Assembly: GCF_014838735.1 (NCBI RefSeq)
Contig: NZ_JABUXQ010000005.1
Location: 1-64,000 of the forward strand
DNA: 64,000 bases
Reading direction: 5' to 3'
From: Limosilactobacillus portuensis
Lineage (GTDB): Bacteria; Bacillota; Bacilli; Lactobacillales; Lactobacillaceae
Shown: positions 44,572 through 53,447 of the stretch, in pieces
Position numbering within the stretch: the stretch's first letter is position 1
Layout: every line of letters begins with the position of its first letter
Notes under the pieces: generated by a model
Databases searched by the model: none
The model's input: the letters and a program-made list of their open reading frames with translations, nothing else
What the model was told of the DNA's origin: nothing
Position numbers and translations under genes: made by a program

Positions 44572-46026
44572 TTAGTGAACCAGATCGTAGACCCCATAAA
44601 TAGCTACCACTAAAATAACTATTGCAAAAATCAATTCACCCTTAGTAAAGATTTTCTTACCATGTTGGTGACGAGCCCACATATACAGTGGAATACCAAC
44701 AGCGTAGAAAATAAATGAAATCAAAGTATATTTAATATTGGCAGAATATGCCATAAAAATAATGTACAGGAATGCTAGGATCCCAATTGCCATCCCTGCA
44801 CCACGATGGTGTTTTGTATTTGTAGGAAAGTCACCGTTTTCCTTACGACTAATCTTAATTAAGTACATTGAAGATAACAAGTAAGGTGGAACGGTCATAA
44901 CCCCAACAATTGTCAACAGCATTTGATATGCACTTTCATCAAAGTGCGCAATTAAAATAATAATTTCAATTAATACAGTCGCAATGATAATTGAAAATAC
45001 TGGTTCTCCCTTCTTCGAAACCTTAGCGAAAGCCCGTGGGAAAGAACCATCTTCTGCTGCTGCATGTTGTGGCAATTCAGCCAACATTTGAATCCAGGAA
45101 ATCCAACTTGAGAAGACAGCAACTAACAATGCAATTGCAATTACGTCACGACCAATATTATTATGCCAGATATTAGTCAAAATGTAGGCAGTTGAAGGAG
45201 AGGTCATCTTTGCTAATTGACCATATGAATAGGCACCTAATGATAGCATCCCGACAAGTGCATACATCACTAAACAAATAACGAAACCAATAACGGTCGC
45301 AGGAGCAACCTGCTTAACATTCTTGGCCTTACCAGACATAACGACGGCCCCTTCAATTCCTCCAAAGAGCCACAGGGTTACCATCATTGTGTTCATTAAC
45401 TGATGCATCACACTCCCCATTGGTTTATCACTAACGGATGGAACACTGTGAGTAGCGTTCATATTAGTGGTAAATGTATGGATATTAAAGTGAAATAGCA
45501 CAGAAACAAGGAAAACGATAACAACTGCTAACATAATTGCAGTAGCAATCTTTTGAACACCACTTGATACCTCAACCCCACGGAGAACCAGAGCGGTTAT
45601 TGCCCAGGTAATAATTGAAGCACCAATAACTGATGGCCAGTTATTACCACCTGTAAAGGTTCCCGGGAAGAAGTAATCTAAGGTACTCATAACCAAGACA
45701 GCATATGCAGCATTAGCAGCACACTCACAAACAAAGTATGCCCATGCACTAAAGAATCCGGTAAAAGAGCCGAAACCAACTTGAGCATATTTATAAAGAC
45801 CGGCAGTTAAATCTGGTTTAACATCACTTAAAATAACAAACATTTCAGCAATGAACCAAATACCAATACCAGTAATAATCCAGGAGAGGAACTGAGCAGT
45901 AACCCCAGCTTCCATCGACATATTCTTTGGTAAGTCAAAAACTCCTGAACCGACCATTGCACTAACACAAAGTGCAATCAAACCAACAAGCCCCATCTTT
46001 TCAGCTTGTTTATTCCTATCGGCCAT
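44572..46026 (-). CDS. hdcP: Histidine/histamine antiporter HdcP
   Basis: APC-family exchanger of about 484 residues with 12 or 13 helices. SAMVGSGVFDLPKNM is the helix-1 motif of the basic amino acid/polyamine antiporter branch, and GGIEGAVVMSGKAKN follows. It imports histidine and exports histamine, generating proton motive force with HdcA. ATG 46026 follows GAGGGAT; the longer frame starts within the promoter region. Own promoter and terminator, so it is transcribed separately from hdcAB. Confidence 0.92.
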   Translation of the reverse strand: MADRNKQAEKMGLVGLIALCVSAMVGSGVFDLPKNMSMEAGVTAQFLSWIITGIGIWFIAEMFVILSDVKPDLTAGLYKYAQVGFGSFTGFFSAWAYFVCECAANAAYAVLVMSTLDYFFPGTFTGGNNWPSVIGASIITWAITALVLRGVEVSSGVQKIATAIMLAVVIVFLVSVLFHFNIHTFTTNMNATHSVPSVSDKPMGSVMHQLMNTMMVTLWLFGGIEGAVVMSGKAKNVKQVAPATVIGFVICLVMYALVGMLSLGAYSYGQLAKMTSPSTAYILTNIWHNNIGRDVIAIALLVAVFSSWISWIQMLAELPQHAAAEDGSFPRAFAKVSKKGEPVFSIIIATVLIEIIILIAHFDESAYQMLLTIVGVMTVPPYLLSSMYLIKISRKENGDFPTNTKHHRGAGMAIGILAFLYIIFMAYSANIKYTLISFIFYAVGIPLYMWARHQHGKKIFTKGELIFAIVILVVAIYGVYDLVH

Positions 46027-46051
46027 TTTGTACACATCCCTCACATCGTAT

Positions 46052-46067
46052 TTGTAAGGAATAGGAA
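46052..46067 (+). promoter_or_regulatory. 16-bp motif in the hdcP leader, inverse of the hdcA copy
   Basis: Plus strand TTGTAAGGAATAGGAA; the hdcP transcript carries the complement. It lies about +14 to +29 from the predicted hdcP start and 26 nt before the ATG. Confidence 0.6.
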
Positions 46068-46087
46068 TATGCACAATGTTCAAATTC

Positions 46088-46116
46088 AATATATCACTTG
46101 TATATTGATTGTTCAA
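46088..46116 (-). promoter_or_regulatory. hdcP promoter
   Basis: TTGAAC, 17-nt spacer, TATATT on the minus strand, with TGA before the -10. Confidence 0.65.
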
Positions 46117-46228
46117 TAAAATATTAACCGCTATCATAAGTTAATAATAGTCTTAACAACCACGATCCTGCTCAAACATAATTATTCATTTTTCAAAAAG
46201 TATGCTACACTTGTTACTGTTATTTCAT

Positions 46229-46304
46229 GGCGGTATTGGTGAAGTTTGGTTAACACACCGGTTTGTGGGTCCGGCACGCGTGGGTTCGAATCCCACATAC
46301 CGCC
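46229..46304 (+). tRNA. tRNA-His (anticodon GTG)
   Basis: Cloverleaf: acceptor GCGGTAT/ATACCGC with the histidine-specific G-1 opposite C73. D-stem GTG/CAC, anticodon stem CCGG/CCGG with loop TTGTGGG (anticodon 46265-46267), T-arm GTGGGTTCGAATCCCAC. CCA is not encoded. It stands beside the histidine decarboxylation cluster. Confidence 0.95.
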
Positions 46305-46311
46305 CTTTAAT

Positions 46312-46351
46312 AAAAAATGCTATTCAGGAAATTCCTGGGTAGCATTTTTTG
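46312..46351 (+). terminator. tRNA-His terminator
   Basis: AAAAAATGCTA pairs with TAGCATTTTTT. Confidence 0.85.
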
Positions 46352-46363
46352 TATTATAAATTT

Positions 46364-46588
46364 TCTCGACATTAGAGCCAAAACGCGCTCAGCCTAAGCT
46401 CCCTCAAGATAACGTTCTACTGTCACAGAGTCGCCAGGAACTTGCTAGAGCTAGTATTTCTCGGCAACAGAGTAGAAACGTGTTCGCCCTAACCTTCCTC
46501 GAGCTAACGACGTCCGACTCCGACGACAAAACGCCGTTCGTCGGAGAAATCGTTAGCCACCGGAAGGTCTTAACGAGCTCACACTCTA
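46364..46588 (-). repeat. Stop-anchored palindromic repeat, copy 9 (GCTAACGA variant plus fragments)
   Basis: Minus strand begins TAGAGTGTGAGC; the TAG is the stop codon of the YfcC-type transporter gene. Main unit: AGACCTTCC/GGAAGGT outer arms, GCTAACGA/TCGTTAGC inner arms, CGACGAACGG/CGTCGG tip. Left of it are truncated GATAACG and AACTTGCTAGAGCTAG scraps. Confidence 0.75.
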
Positions 46589-48133
46589 GCCTATCAGCAC
46601 CTCCGTTACCAGAATTCCGCCACCGAAGATGAGGACAAAGGCGACGACTGGCCAGACGAAGCGAACCCAATGAGAGTACTTCATGTCAAGCATTTGCAGA
46701 GTTGCCATAACTAGTCCGGTTGGTGCAAGGAAGAGCATTGCGTATTGACCGAACTGGTAGGCGGTAACAACGATGTACCGTGGAATATGAACAGTATCGG
46801 CCAACGGTGCCATGATTGGCATGGCAAGAACTGCCAAGCCAGAGGAAGATGGCACAATAAAACCAAGGACGAAGAAGATCAGCATCATCATGATTATGAA
46901 AACAGATCCTGACATATGACGAACTAATTCTGAAGATTGGTAAAGGATCGTATCAGAAATATAACCATCATTCAAGATGTTGTTAATTCCCCGTGCTAAT
47001 CCAATAATCAATGATACCCCAACTAAGCTGGCAGCACCGTTAGAGAATGCTTCGGTTGTTTGGTATTCACCAAGCCCATCCTTATGACCAAAGCATGTTA
47101 AGAACATGATAATTACCGCAATCAATAAGAATGATGATGCCATTTCTGGGAAGGCCCAGCCCTTAGCCATCACACCCCAAATCATAATGATAAATGAAGC
47201 GGCAAAGAGAATTAAAATAATCCGTTTCTTAATTGTAAATGTAAGATCCTTTTCTTCTGAAGAATCCATTGACCACATTTCATCAAACTTCTCCTTATCC
47301 TCATAAGTGTATGAGAATGATGGATCTTTTTGAACCTTCCGGGCATACCAATGGAGGTAGAAGAGCAGGCAAATAACAGCCACGGTAAAACCAACAATTC
47401 GCCCAGTCATCCCCTGGGTAAATTGAGTTCCGGCGGCATTAGAAGCAATAACAACCTGGAATGGGTTAATAATTGAGAAAGTTGTCCCGATTGACGAAGC
47501 CAGGAAGATGGCCCCAACAACGACAATTGAGTCATAGCCCATTGCAATAAATACCGGTGCTAAAATTGGGTAAAAAGCCACCGCTTCTTCCTCAATTCCA
47601 CAAAGCGTTCCCCCAAATGCCAACAGAACGGCAACCATAAAGACAAGAATAAATTCTTTACCCTTTGACTTCTTCGTCAATGCTTCAAGCCCTGACTCAA
47701 AAGCCCCACTTGCCTTAACAACCCCAATAAGGCCACCAAGGACAAAGATAAAGATCATAATATCAACGGCCTGCATCGTCCCGTTAACCATGCTGGTAAA
47801 AATTGAATACAGACTCATTGGGTGTTGCTTAAGCCGCTTGTAGGTTCCCGGAACTGAAACCGGCTTACTAATTGCCCCAGATTTGAACTGATCGACATCA
47901 ATTTTTACGTTGAGCTTCTTCAGTGTCGCCTGTGTTGCCGGATAAACCGTCTTCTTTCCACTTGGCGCTACAACTTGAAGATGATCATTGCTATACGAAA
48001 GTTTAGAATAACTCCCCGCTGGTACAAACCATGTTAAAAATACTGAAATGACCGTCAGAAAGAACAGAATTGTGAAGGCGCCAGGCATCTTCAGTTTCCA
48101 TTTTTTCTTTGGCTGATTAGCAGTTGCATCCAT
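46586..48133 (-). CDS. YfcC-family (DcuC/ArcD-like) membrane transporter
   Basis: About 515 residues with 12 or more helices. The N-terminus KMPGAFTILFFLTVISVFLTWFVPAGSY and the motif GGTLCGIEEEAVAFYPI are typical of the YfcC/basic-amino-acid or C4-dicarboxylate carrier family. ATG 48133 follows GAGGAG. A GlnK/GlnL-like two-component system is divergent upstream and probably controls it. Substrate unknown; an amino acid or dicarboxylate is likely. The last codon TAG belongs to the adjacent repeat. Confidence 0.8.
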   Translation of the reverse strand: MDATANQPKKKWKLKMPGAFTILFFLTVISVFLTWFVPAGSYSKLSYSNDHLQVVAPSGKKTVYPATQATLKKLNVKIDVDQFKSGAISKPVSVPGTYKRLKQHPMSLYSIFTSMVNGTMQAVDIMIFIFVLGGLIGVVKASGAFESGLEALTKKSKGKEFILVFMVAVLLAFGGTLCGIEEEAVAFYPILAPVFIAMGYDSIVVVGAIFLASSIGTTFSIINPFQVVIASNAAGTQFTQGMTGRIVGFTVAVICLLFYLHWYARKVQKDPSFSYTYEDKEKFDEMWSMDSSEEKDLTFTIKKRIILILFAASFIIMIWGVMAKGWAFPEMASSFLLIAVIIMFLTCFGHKDGLGEYQTTEAFSNGAASLVGVSLIIGLARGINNILNDGYISDTILYQSSELVRHMSGSVFIIMMMLIFFVLGFIVPSSSGLAVLAMPIMAPLADTVHIPRYIVVTAYQFGQYAMLFLAPTGLVMATLQMLDMKYSHWVRFVWPVVAFVLIFGGGILVTEVLIG

Positions 48134-48238
48134 AACCCTAAACTCCTCACTATAATAAAATAATTGCATTTACCACTACTACTCCCGTCCGTTATTCGGA
48201 TAGTTGTATAATAGTAGTTAATATGATTAACAGTTATT

Positions 48239-48254
48239 AACTGATTAATCAGTT
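48239..48254. promoter_or_regulatory. Palindromic operator candidate between transporter and two-component genes
   Basis: AACTGATTAATCAGTT is a perfect 16-bp palindrome. Related half-sites (ATGATTAACAGTTATTAA) lie just left of it. Its position between divergent genes suggests a binding site for the encoded response regulator. Confidence 0.45.
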
Positions 48255-48270
48255 ACAACCAAAATTTTAG

Positions 48271-48282
48271 TAAGCGCTTTCC
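48271..48282 (+). promoter_or_regulatory. cre-like site upstream of the histidine kinase gene
   Basis: TAAGCGCTTTCC resembles a CcpA site and lies 50-60 nt before the kinase start. Confidence 0.4.
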
Positions 48283-48334
48283 GTGATCATCAAAAATAAT
48301 CACAATTAATCATGAATAAAATTAAGGAATTCAC

Positions 48335-49618
48335 ATGTTAAAAAATCTCAATTTTTTACGTTACCGGAAATACCAACGAATTATCATCGCTGCCATTTGT
48401 GTTGCTCTCGCGTCTCAAATCGGTACCAGCGCTTTTACCACGGGGAATACAATTGCTCTTTCTGCGTTTCTTTTACCAGTCTTTCTCTACTTCAACCAGG
48501 ACTTAAACCCGCTTCAATTAGGTCTGGCAATTGCCATTGCCTCCCCGGTTTTTCGGGGCTTTATTTTACTGGTCAGTAATGGCGCAACGGCATCGAATGC
48601 CCTCACCTATACTATCGCAGACATTATCTTTTTTACCTGCTACGTGTTCCTTTATTATTTAATTTATTGGCTCCGTAGTTTTCAAAATAATGTTGCCTTT
48701 TACTTTACGATTATTATCTGTGACTATTTTGCTAATATGACCGAGATTGCCTTTTTAAATCACTTCAGCGCGTTCTCCTTTAATACTCTTCAAGGACTAT
48801 TTATTCTTGCCTTTGCTCGCTCGACATTAGCTTTCCTCATTGCTTTTCCCATTCGTTACTTTCAATTTTTGACGGTAAATAGCGAAAGCCACGAACGACA
48901 ATATTATCACTTCATTTGGGTCGCATCAGCGGTTAAGAGTGAAGTTTACTTCATGAAAAAGACGATTAACGAGATTGAGCAGGTAACAAAGAACGCCTAC
49001 CAACTTAACCAACGCTTAAAAGAGAAGGGACTTCCTGAGGAACAGGCAATGGCATATAAAATTGCTCAAAACGTCCATGAAATCAAACATTCCTACCAAA
49101 ATCTCATTAAGGGACTGGGCGATTATTTTGATGATCAGAGTAACGCGCCAATGACAATGATGGACATTTTAAAAATCGTTGTTGACTATTCACAAATGAT
49201 CATCCGTGAGAAACAAGCTCATATTAACCTCGTTGTTCAAAATCACGTTGACATTACGATCCCGCGTCATTTCTACTTAGTTACTATCCTGTCAAACCTC
49301 ATCATCAACGGGATTGATGCGATCGGGACTAAGCGAAATGGGGAGCTGCTAATTAAAGTAACTGCTGATAGTCGGCACGTCTACTTTTCTGTCACCGACA
49401 ATGGAAGTGGGATCCCGAAAAATCTTCTCCCACTGATCTTCAAACCAGGTTTTTCGACTAAGTTTGATCAATTTGGGGATATCTATCGGGGAATCGGCCT
49501 TTCAAACGTCAAGGCAATTGCAGAAGAACAATTTGCTGGAAAGATCACTGTTGATTCGACTTCAAATGTCGGGACAACGTTTTTCGTAACATTAGATCGG
49601 CAAAAGTTAATTAGTTAG
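48335..49618 (+). CDS. Sensor histidine kinase, GlnK-like
   Basis: 427 residues. About six N-terminal helices (residues 15-185) without a large extracytoplasmic domain are followed by a dimerisation region with NVHEIKHSYQ, where the first or second His would be phosphorylated. The HATPase domain has NLIINGIDAIG (N box), TDNGSGIP (G1), FKPGFSTK (F) and GIGLSNVKAI (G2). Paired with the next gene, 11 nt downstream. Confidence 0.85.
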   Translation: MLKNLNFLRYRKYQRIIIAAICVALASQIGTSAFTTGNTIALSAFLLPVFLYFNQDLNPLQLGLAIAIASPVFRGFILLVSNGATASNALTYTIADIIFFTCYVFLYYLIYWLRSFQNNVAFYFTIIICDYFANMTEIAFLNHFSAFSFNTLQGLFILAFARSTLAFLIAFPIRYFQFLTVNSESHERQYYHFIWVASAVKSEVYFMKKTINEIEQVTKNAYQLNQRLKEKGLPEEQAMAYKIAQNVHEIKHSYQNLIKGLGDYFDDQSNAPMTMMDILKIVVDYSQMIIREKQAHINLVVQNHVDITIPRHFYLVTILSNLIINGIDAIGTKRNGELLIKVTADSRHVYFSVTDNGSGIPKNLLPLIFKPGFSTKFDQFGDIYRGIGLSNVKAIAEEQFAGKITVDSTSNVGTTFFVTLDRQKLIS

Positions 49619-49629
49619 GGGGAGCAAAA

Positions 49630-50454
49630 ATGAAATTTTATATTGTAGATGACGACCAATCAATCCTCTATGTTCTGCAGAATATTATTGAACAAAATTT
49701 TAACGATGAAGTTGTCGGGATGACCAGTTCTTCAACTGGCGCATTGCAAGAATTGATGGTTAAGGACGTCGATATTGTCCTTGTCGATCTTTTAATGCCT
49801 GAATTATCAGGCGTTGACCTTGTCCGAAAAGTCAAAGATGTGAAACCAAATATTCGCTTTGTCATGATCTCCAAAGTTCAGAACAGCGAAATGCGTGCTG
49901 AAGCCTATAAAGCCGGAATTGAATTTTTCATTAATAAACCAATTAATTTAATCGAGGTTCAAGCAGTTCTCAAAAACGTTAAGCAAAGTCTTCAAATGGC
50001 GTCTCAGCTATCTTCGATTTCAAAGATGGTTAACAATTTCACTCCCCGATCGCAACCAAAATCAGTTAAAGCTCATCACCAAGCGACTGCTACCCTTAGC
50101 TATCTCGGGATGACCTCAGAAAAGGGAACTAGCGATATTCTTAAGATCGCTTCGTTAATGGAAGCGCAGAATGAGAATTACCGGAACCTTGACTTGGAAC
50201 AATTGATGGACCTTTCTGAGCATGAACGGCGAATAATCGAGCAACGAATTCGCCGGGCAATTAAGGTTGGTTTGGCAAACATTGCTAACCGCTTGATTGA
50301 TAACCCTTATGACGAGCAGCTATCCGATATTTCTAACCTGCTCTTTGGCTACGAAAGCGTCCATAGTGAAATGCTATATCAGCAAGGCAAACGCCCCTCT
50401 GGTGGGAGAATTTCTATTCAAAAATTCTTGGATGGACTTGTTAGTAAAGAGTAA
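49630..50454 (+). CDS. Response regulator, GlnL/YcbB type
   Basis: 274 residues. The receiver domain (1-120) shows DDD, the phosphorylated Asp in DIVLVDLLMPELSG, and the conserved Lys in FFINKPIN. The C-terminal half (150-274) is the YcbB-type DNA-binding domain of B. subtilis GlnL (TSDILKIASLM, ERRIIEQRIRRAI). GlnK-GlnL control glutamine uptake and use in Bacillus; here the divergent YfcC-type transporter is the probable target. GGGGGAG precedes ATG. Confidence 0.85.
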   Translation: MKFYIVDDDQSILYVLQNIIEQNFNDEVVGMTSSSTGALQELMVKDVDIVLVDLLMPELSGVDLVRKVKDVKPNIRFVMISKVQNSEMRAEAYKAGIEFFINKPINLIEVQAVLKNVKQSLQMASQLSSISKMVNNFTPRSQPKSVKAHHQATATLSYLGMTSEKGTSDILKIASLMEAQNENYRNLDLEQLMDLSEHERRIIEQRIRRAIKVGLANIANRLIDNPYDEQLSDISNLLFGYESVHSEMLYQQGKRPSGGRISIQKFLDGLVSKE

Positions 50455-50459
50455 AAGTA

Positions 50460-50494
50460 AAAAAGAGCTGGAAAATAATTTTCCAGCTCTTTTT
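50460..50494. terminator. Bidirectional terminator
   Basis: AAAAAGAGCTGGAAAA pairs with TTTTCCAGCTCTTTTTT between the response regulator and arcT-like genes. Confidence 0.88.
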
Positions 50495-50496
50495 TA

Positions 50497-51618
50497 CTAG
50501 TCCCACTGATGTAGGTAACTTGATAACCGTTTAAGCCCTTCTTTTAAGGTATCTTCTGGAGCACAGTATCCTAAACGAACGTGCTTAGGTGTATCAAAGG
50601 CATCTCCCGGAACAAGTAAGACCCCTTCATCCTTTAGCAGGTTTTCGCAGAAGGTATGAATATCAATTGGAACATCTAACTTTGGGAATGAAGTTGAAAC
50701 CGCTTGGGGCATTACTACTGAAGCGCGATCCTCATTTTCAATCCATTCTTGATAAATCTTCAAATTACCGAGAACCAGCTTTCGATTACGTGCCAACACC
50801 TGGTCACGGTGACGAAGAACGTAGGTGGCAAGCAAGTCATTAAAGACCCCGCCACAAATCATTGTATAGTCACGGAATTTCCGAAAGACATCCGCAAGTT
50901 CACTATTAGTTGCGGTCCAGCCAATCCGGATTCCTGGTACTGAATAGGTCTTCGAAAGCGAATTAGTCGCAATTCCTTTGTCATAAAGATCAATAATTGA
51001 TGTAAACTTTGTTGGATCATCTAATGGCAAATAAACTTCATCTACCAAAACATACGCGCCAACCGACTTAGCAATTTCGGCAACCTGCTCTAAGAATTGC
51101 TTGTCTAAAATTGTCCCGGTTGGATTATTAGCATTGTTTAAGCAAATCATCTTCGTATCAGGACGAATCAACTTTTTCAGCTCATCAATATCAGGGTACC
51201 AGTTAGCTTCTTCATGAATATGCCAAAAGTCAACTTCTGCTCCAAGCGACTTAGGGATATCGTATAACTGCTGGTATGAAGGGTATTCTGCAATAACATG
51301 ATCGCCGGGTTGAATCAGACTATATAGGGCTAAGATGTTGGCACCGGTTGCCCCATTAGTCTGTAGCACATTCTCCGGTTCCACATGTTGGTACAGCTTA
51401 GCAACTTCTTGCTTGAATTCAGGTGAACCCTCAATCCAGCCATAGTTCATCTTTTTCTGATCCAGCATCTCATAGAACTCTTGACCATTATTATCGTCAA
51501 GGTTTAGGACTTCATGCATTGTTAACGAAGCAATTGTACTCTGGGAAATATCATATTTAGCACTCTTTTCCCATTTATTCAACCATGCTTCAACACCAAA
51601 TGGAGCGATTTCTACCAT
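50497..51618 (-). CDS. arcT: Class I/II aminotransferase, ArcT-like
   Basis: PLP-dependent aminotransferase of 373 residues. NGATGANILAL, NNANNPTGTI and the PLP lysine in NSLSKTYSVPGIRIGW are clear. Genes of this type (arcT) accompany arcD in arginine-deiminase loci of lactobacilli; no arcABC is seen here, so the physiological substrate is uncertain. No Shine-Dalgarno precedes the ATG, and the start overlaps the upstream permease gene by 29 nt out of frame. Confidence 0.75.
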   Translation of the reverse strand: MVEIAPFGVEAWLNKWEKSAKYDISQSTIASLTMHEVLNLDDNNGQEFYEMLDQKKMNYGWIEGSPEFKQEVAKLYQHVEPENVLQTNGATGANILALYSLIQPGDHVIAEYPSYQQLYDIPKSLGAEVDFWHIHEEANWYPDIDELKKLIRPDTKMICLNNANNPTGTILDKQFLEQVAEIAKSVGAYVLVDEVYLPLDDPTKFTSIIDLYDKGIATNSLSKTYSVPGIRIGWTATNSELADVFRKFRDYTMICGGVFNDLLATYVLRHRDQVLARNRKLVLGNLKIYQEWIENEDRASVVMPQAVSTSFPKLDVPIDIHTFCENLLKDEGVLLVPGDAFDTPKHVRLGYCAPEDTLKEGLKRLSSYLHQWD

Positions 51619-52996
51619 AAGTCACAGCAAAAAGAACGATTAAAACCATGACAACTTTTTCCTTTGTGGTAACAACGTGTTTAAACTCCTTACATGCCTG
51701 CAAGTAGAAAATAAAGCCAGGAATAAAGCCGACAGAAACTACCATCACTTGCTTCCAGCCAGACAAAATCATTGCCATTAATTCAAACAAAGTTGCGATT
51801 AACCCAATAATAAACTGACCCCATTCATTATTTTGACCGCTATATTCCATTTGGTAAACTCCCACTAAGAAATAACAAATCAGAATCGCAGCCGTACATA
51901 AAGTATATGCAAAATTATACGCATAATTAGTGAATAATAATGAGAACAGGAAAATTGATTGAAGCACCCCAGTGATGACTAATGCTCGAGTTGGGGCCTT
52001 CTTACTATTTAACTTTCCCCAAGCGGTTGGCAAAGTTTGGTCATCTGCCATTAACATTAATGATTCAGCTGGCAGCATCGTCCATGAAAGCCAGGAAACT
52101 AGCACTGAAATGATTAACCCAATACTAATCAATGCGGCACCCCAACTACCAACTAGGTGTTGTATAATTGCCCCAAGAGCCGGTTGACCACCAGCAGCTA
52201 ACTGTGCCCGGGTCATTACCCCATAAGGCAAGATCGAAACGACAATGTAGATTGTTAGCAAACTAGCAAGACCGAGAATTGAAGCTCGTTCTGCATCGGT
52301 TCGTGTTCGTGCCCGACTTGAAAGCACTGACGCACCCTCAACACCAACGAACAGCCACATCATAACAATAATTGACGACCGAATTTGGGTAAATAGGGAT
52401 GTTTGTTTTAGTCCGTGAACGTTTTGAGCAACATTACCCCAAAAGTCTGCCGTAAACATCTTTGCTTTGAACGCAATAATTACACAAATGACGAATACAA
52501 CTAGCGGAATGATTTTGCATATTGTTCCAATTGAATTTATAAAAGCTGCCGATTCAATCCCCCGGTTAACTAAAAGTGTCAAAATCCAAGTTAAAATAAT
52601 TGCTACAATAATGGATACTAGATTTTGACCATTTGCAAATACCTTAGGGAAGAATGTCCCGAACGCACTCATTGTAATCGTGGCAAATGCAATGTTACCA
52701 AGCCAAGCCGATAGCCAATACGCCCATCCAGAAATGAACTCACCAAGTGGTCCAAATGCAGCTCCTGCATAACTGAAGATTCCTGAATCCAGATCTGGTC
52801 GTTTTTGCGAAAGGTTATTTAGCGATAATACTAACGTTAAGACCCCAATCCCAACAATAATCCATGCTAGAATCGCCGGTCCAGGCGCGGCTGCTGTTGC
52901 TAAATCACTTGTTATTCCAAAAACTCCCGAACCAATTGTTGAACCGATAATCAACAACGTTAACTCGGTTGTATTAATTCCTTTTTTCTCGTCCAT
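51590..52996 (-). CDS. arcD: APC-family amino acid antiporter, ArcD-like
   Basis: About 468 residues with 12 or 13 helices. IGSTIGSGVFGITSDLA is the helix-1 motif of the basic amino acid/polyamine antiporter branch (ArcD, HdcP); WLFVGVEGASVLSSRARTR follows. ATG 52996 lies 9 nt after GGAG; a TTG at 53011 is the alternative. The C-terminus (VTYGRNRSIWC) is read from the first codons of arcT in another frame and does not look like a transporter tail. Possible junction of a deletion. Substrate inferred from family. Confidence 0.75.
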   Translation of the reverse strand: MDEKKGINTTELTLLIIGSTIGSGVFGITSDLATAAAPGPAILAWIIVGIGVLTLVLSLNNLSQKRPDLDSGIFSYAGAAFGPLGEFISGWAYWLSAWLGNIAFATITMSAFGTFFPKVFANGQNLVSIIVAIILTWILTLLVNRGIESAAFINSIGTICKIIPLVVFVICVIIAFKAKMFTADFWGNVAQNVHGLKQTSLFTQIRSSIIVMMWLFVGVEGASVLSSRARTRTDAERASILGLASLLTIYIVVSILPYGVMTRAQLAAGGQPALGAIIQHLVGSWGAALISIGLIISVLVSWLSWTMLPAESLMLMADDQTLPTAWGKLNSKKAPTRALVITGVLQSIFLFSLLFTNYAYNFAYTLCTAAILICYFLVGVYQMEYSGQNNEWGQFIIGLIATLFELMAMILSGWKQVMVVSVGFIPGFIFYLQACKEFKHVVTTKEKVVMVLIVLFAVTYGRNRSIWC

Positions 52997-53205
52997 TAGC
53001 ATTGACTCCAATCTCTATCCTCAAGCAATAGCCAATATCTTTTATTCAAAATAATGAATATTTATTAATTGACGGTAATTATAACAGGATTGGTGATTAC
53101 TTTCAATTGGGTTTGATAAATTGGTCGAATTCGGATCTGGGATCAAATAAACTGAGAGATTAACAGGTCATTAGTCTCCCAGTATTTAATGATATTCGCG
53201 TTAAT

Positions 53206-53447
53206 ATTAGAGCTAGTGACCTCCTGCAGTAGAGGGTTTCAGCATCTAGTCGGGAGAAATCGCTACTTCTACTGCAACATAGACCAAACGTGTTCGCCGT
53301 GACCGCAACTTCCGCCTTAGGCAGCATTGTCAAAACGTGCTTCGCCCGAGTTTCCTAGAGCTAGCGACCTCCCTCCTAGGCGCAAGTCGCCTTCGTCAGG
53401 AGAAATCGCTAGCTTTCCGGAAACTCTTTGGGGCGAAGACACTCTCC
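53206..53447 (-). repeat. Stop-anchored palindromic repeats, copy 10 (GCTAGCGA type plus remnant)
   Basis: The complete unit on the minus strand starts GGAGAGTG right after the phosphatase TAA. Arms GCTAGCGA/TCGCTAGC and GAGTTTCC/GGAAACTC enclose a GGCGCAAGTCGCC tip. A partly deleted unit lies at 53206-53290. No gene is seen in 52997-53447. Confidence 0.75.

Noticed and set aside
46270-46304. att site at the tRNA-His 3' end for an integrative island
   Set aside because: No second copy of the tRNA 3' end was found near the far side of the hdc cluster and no integrase is present.
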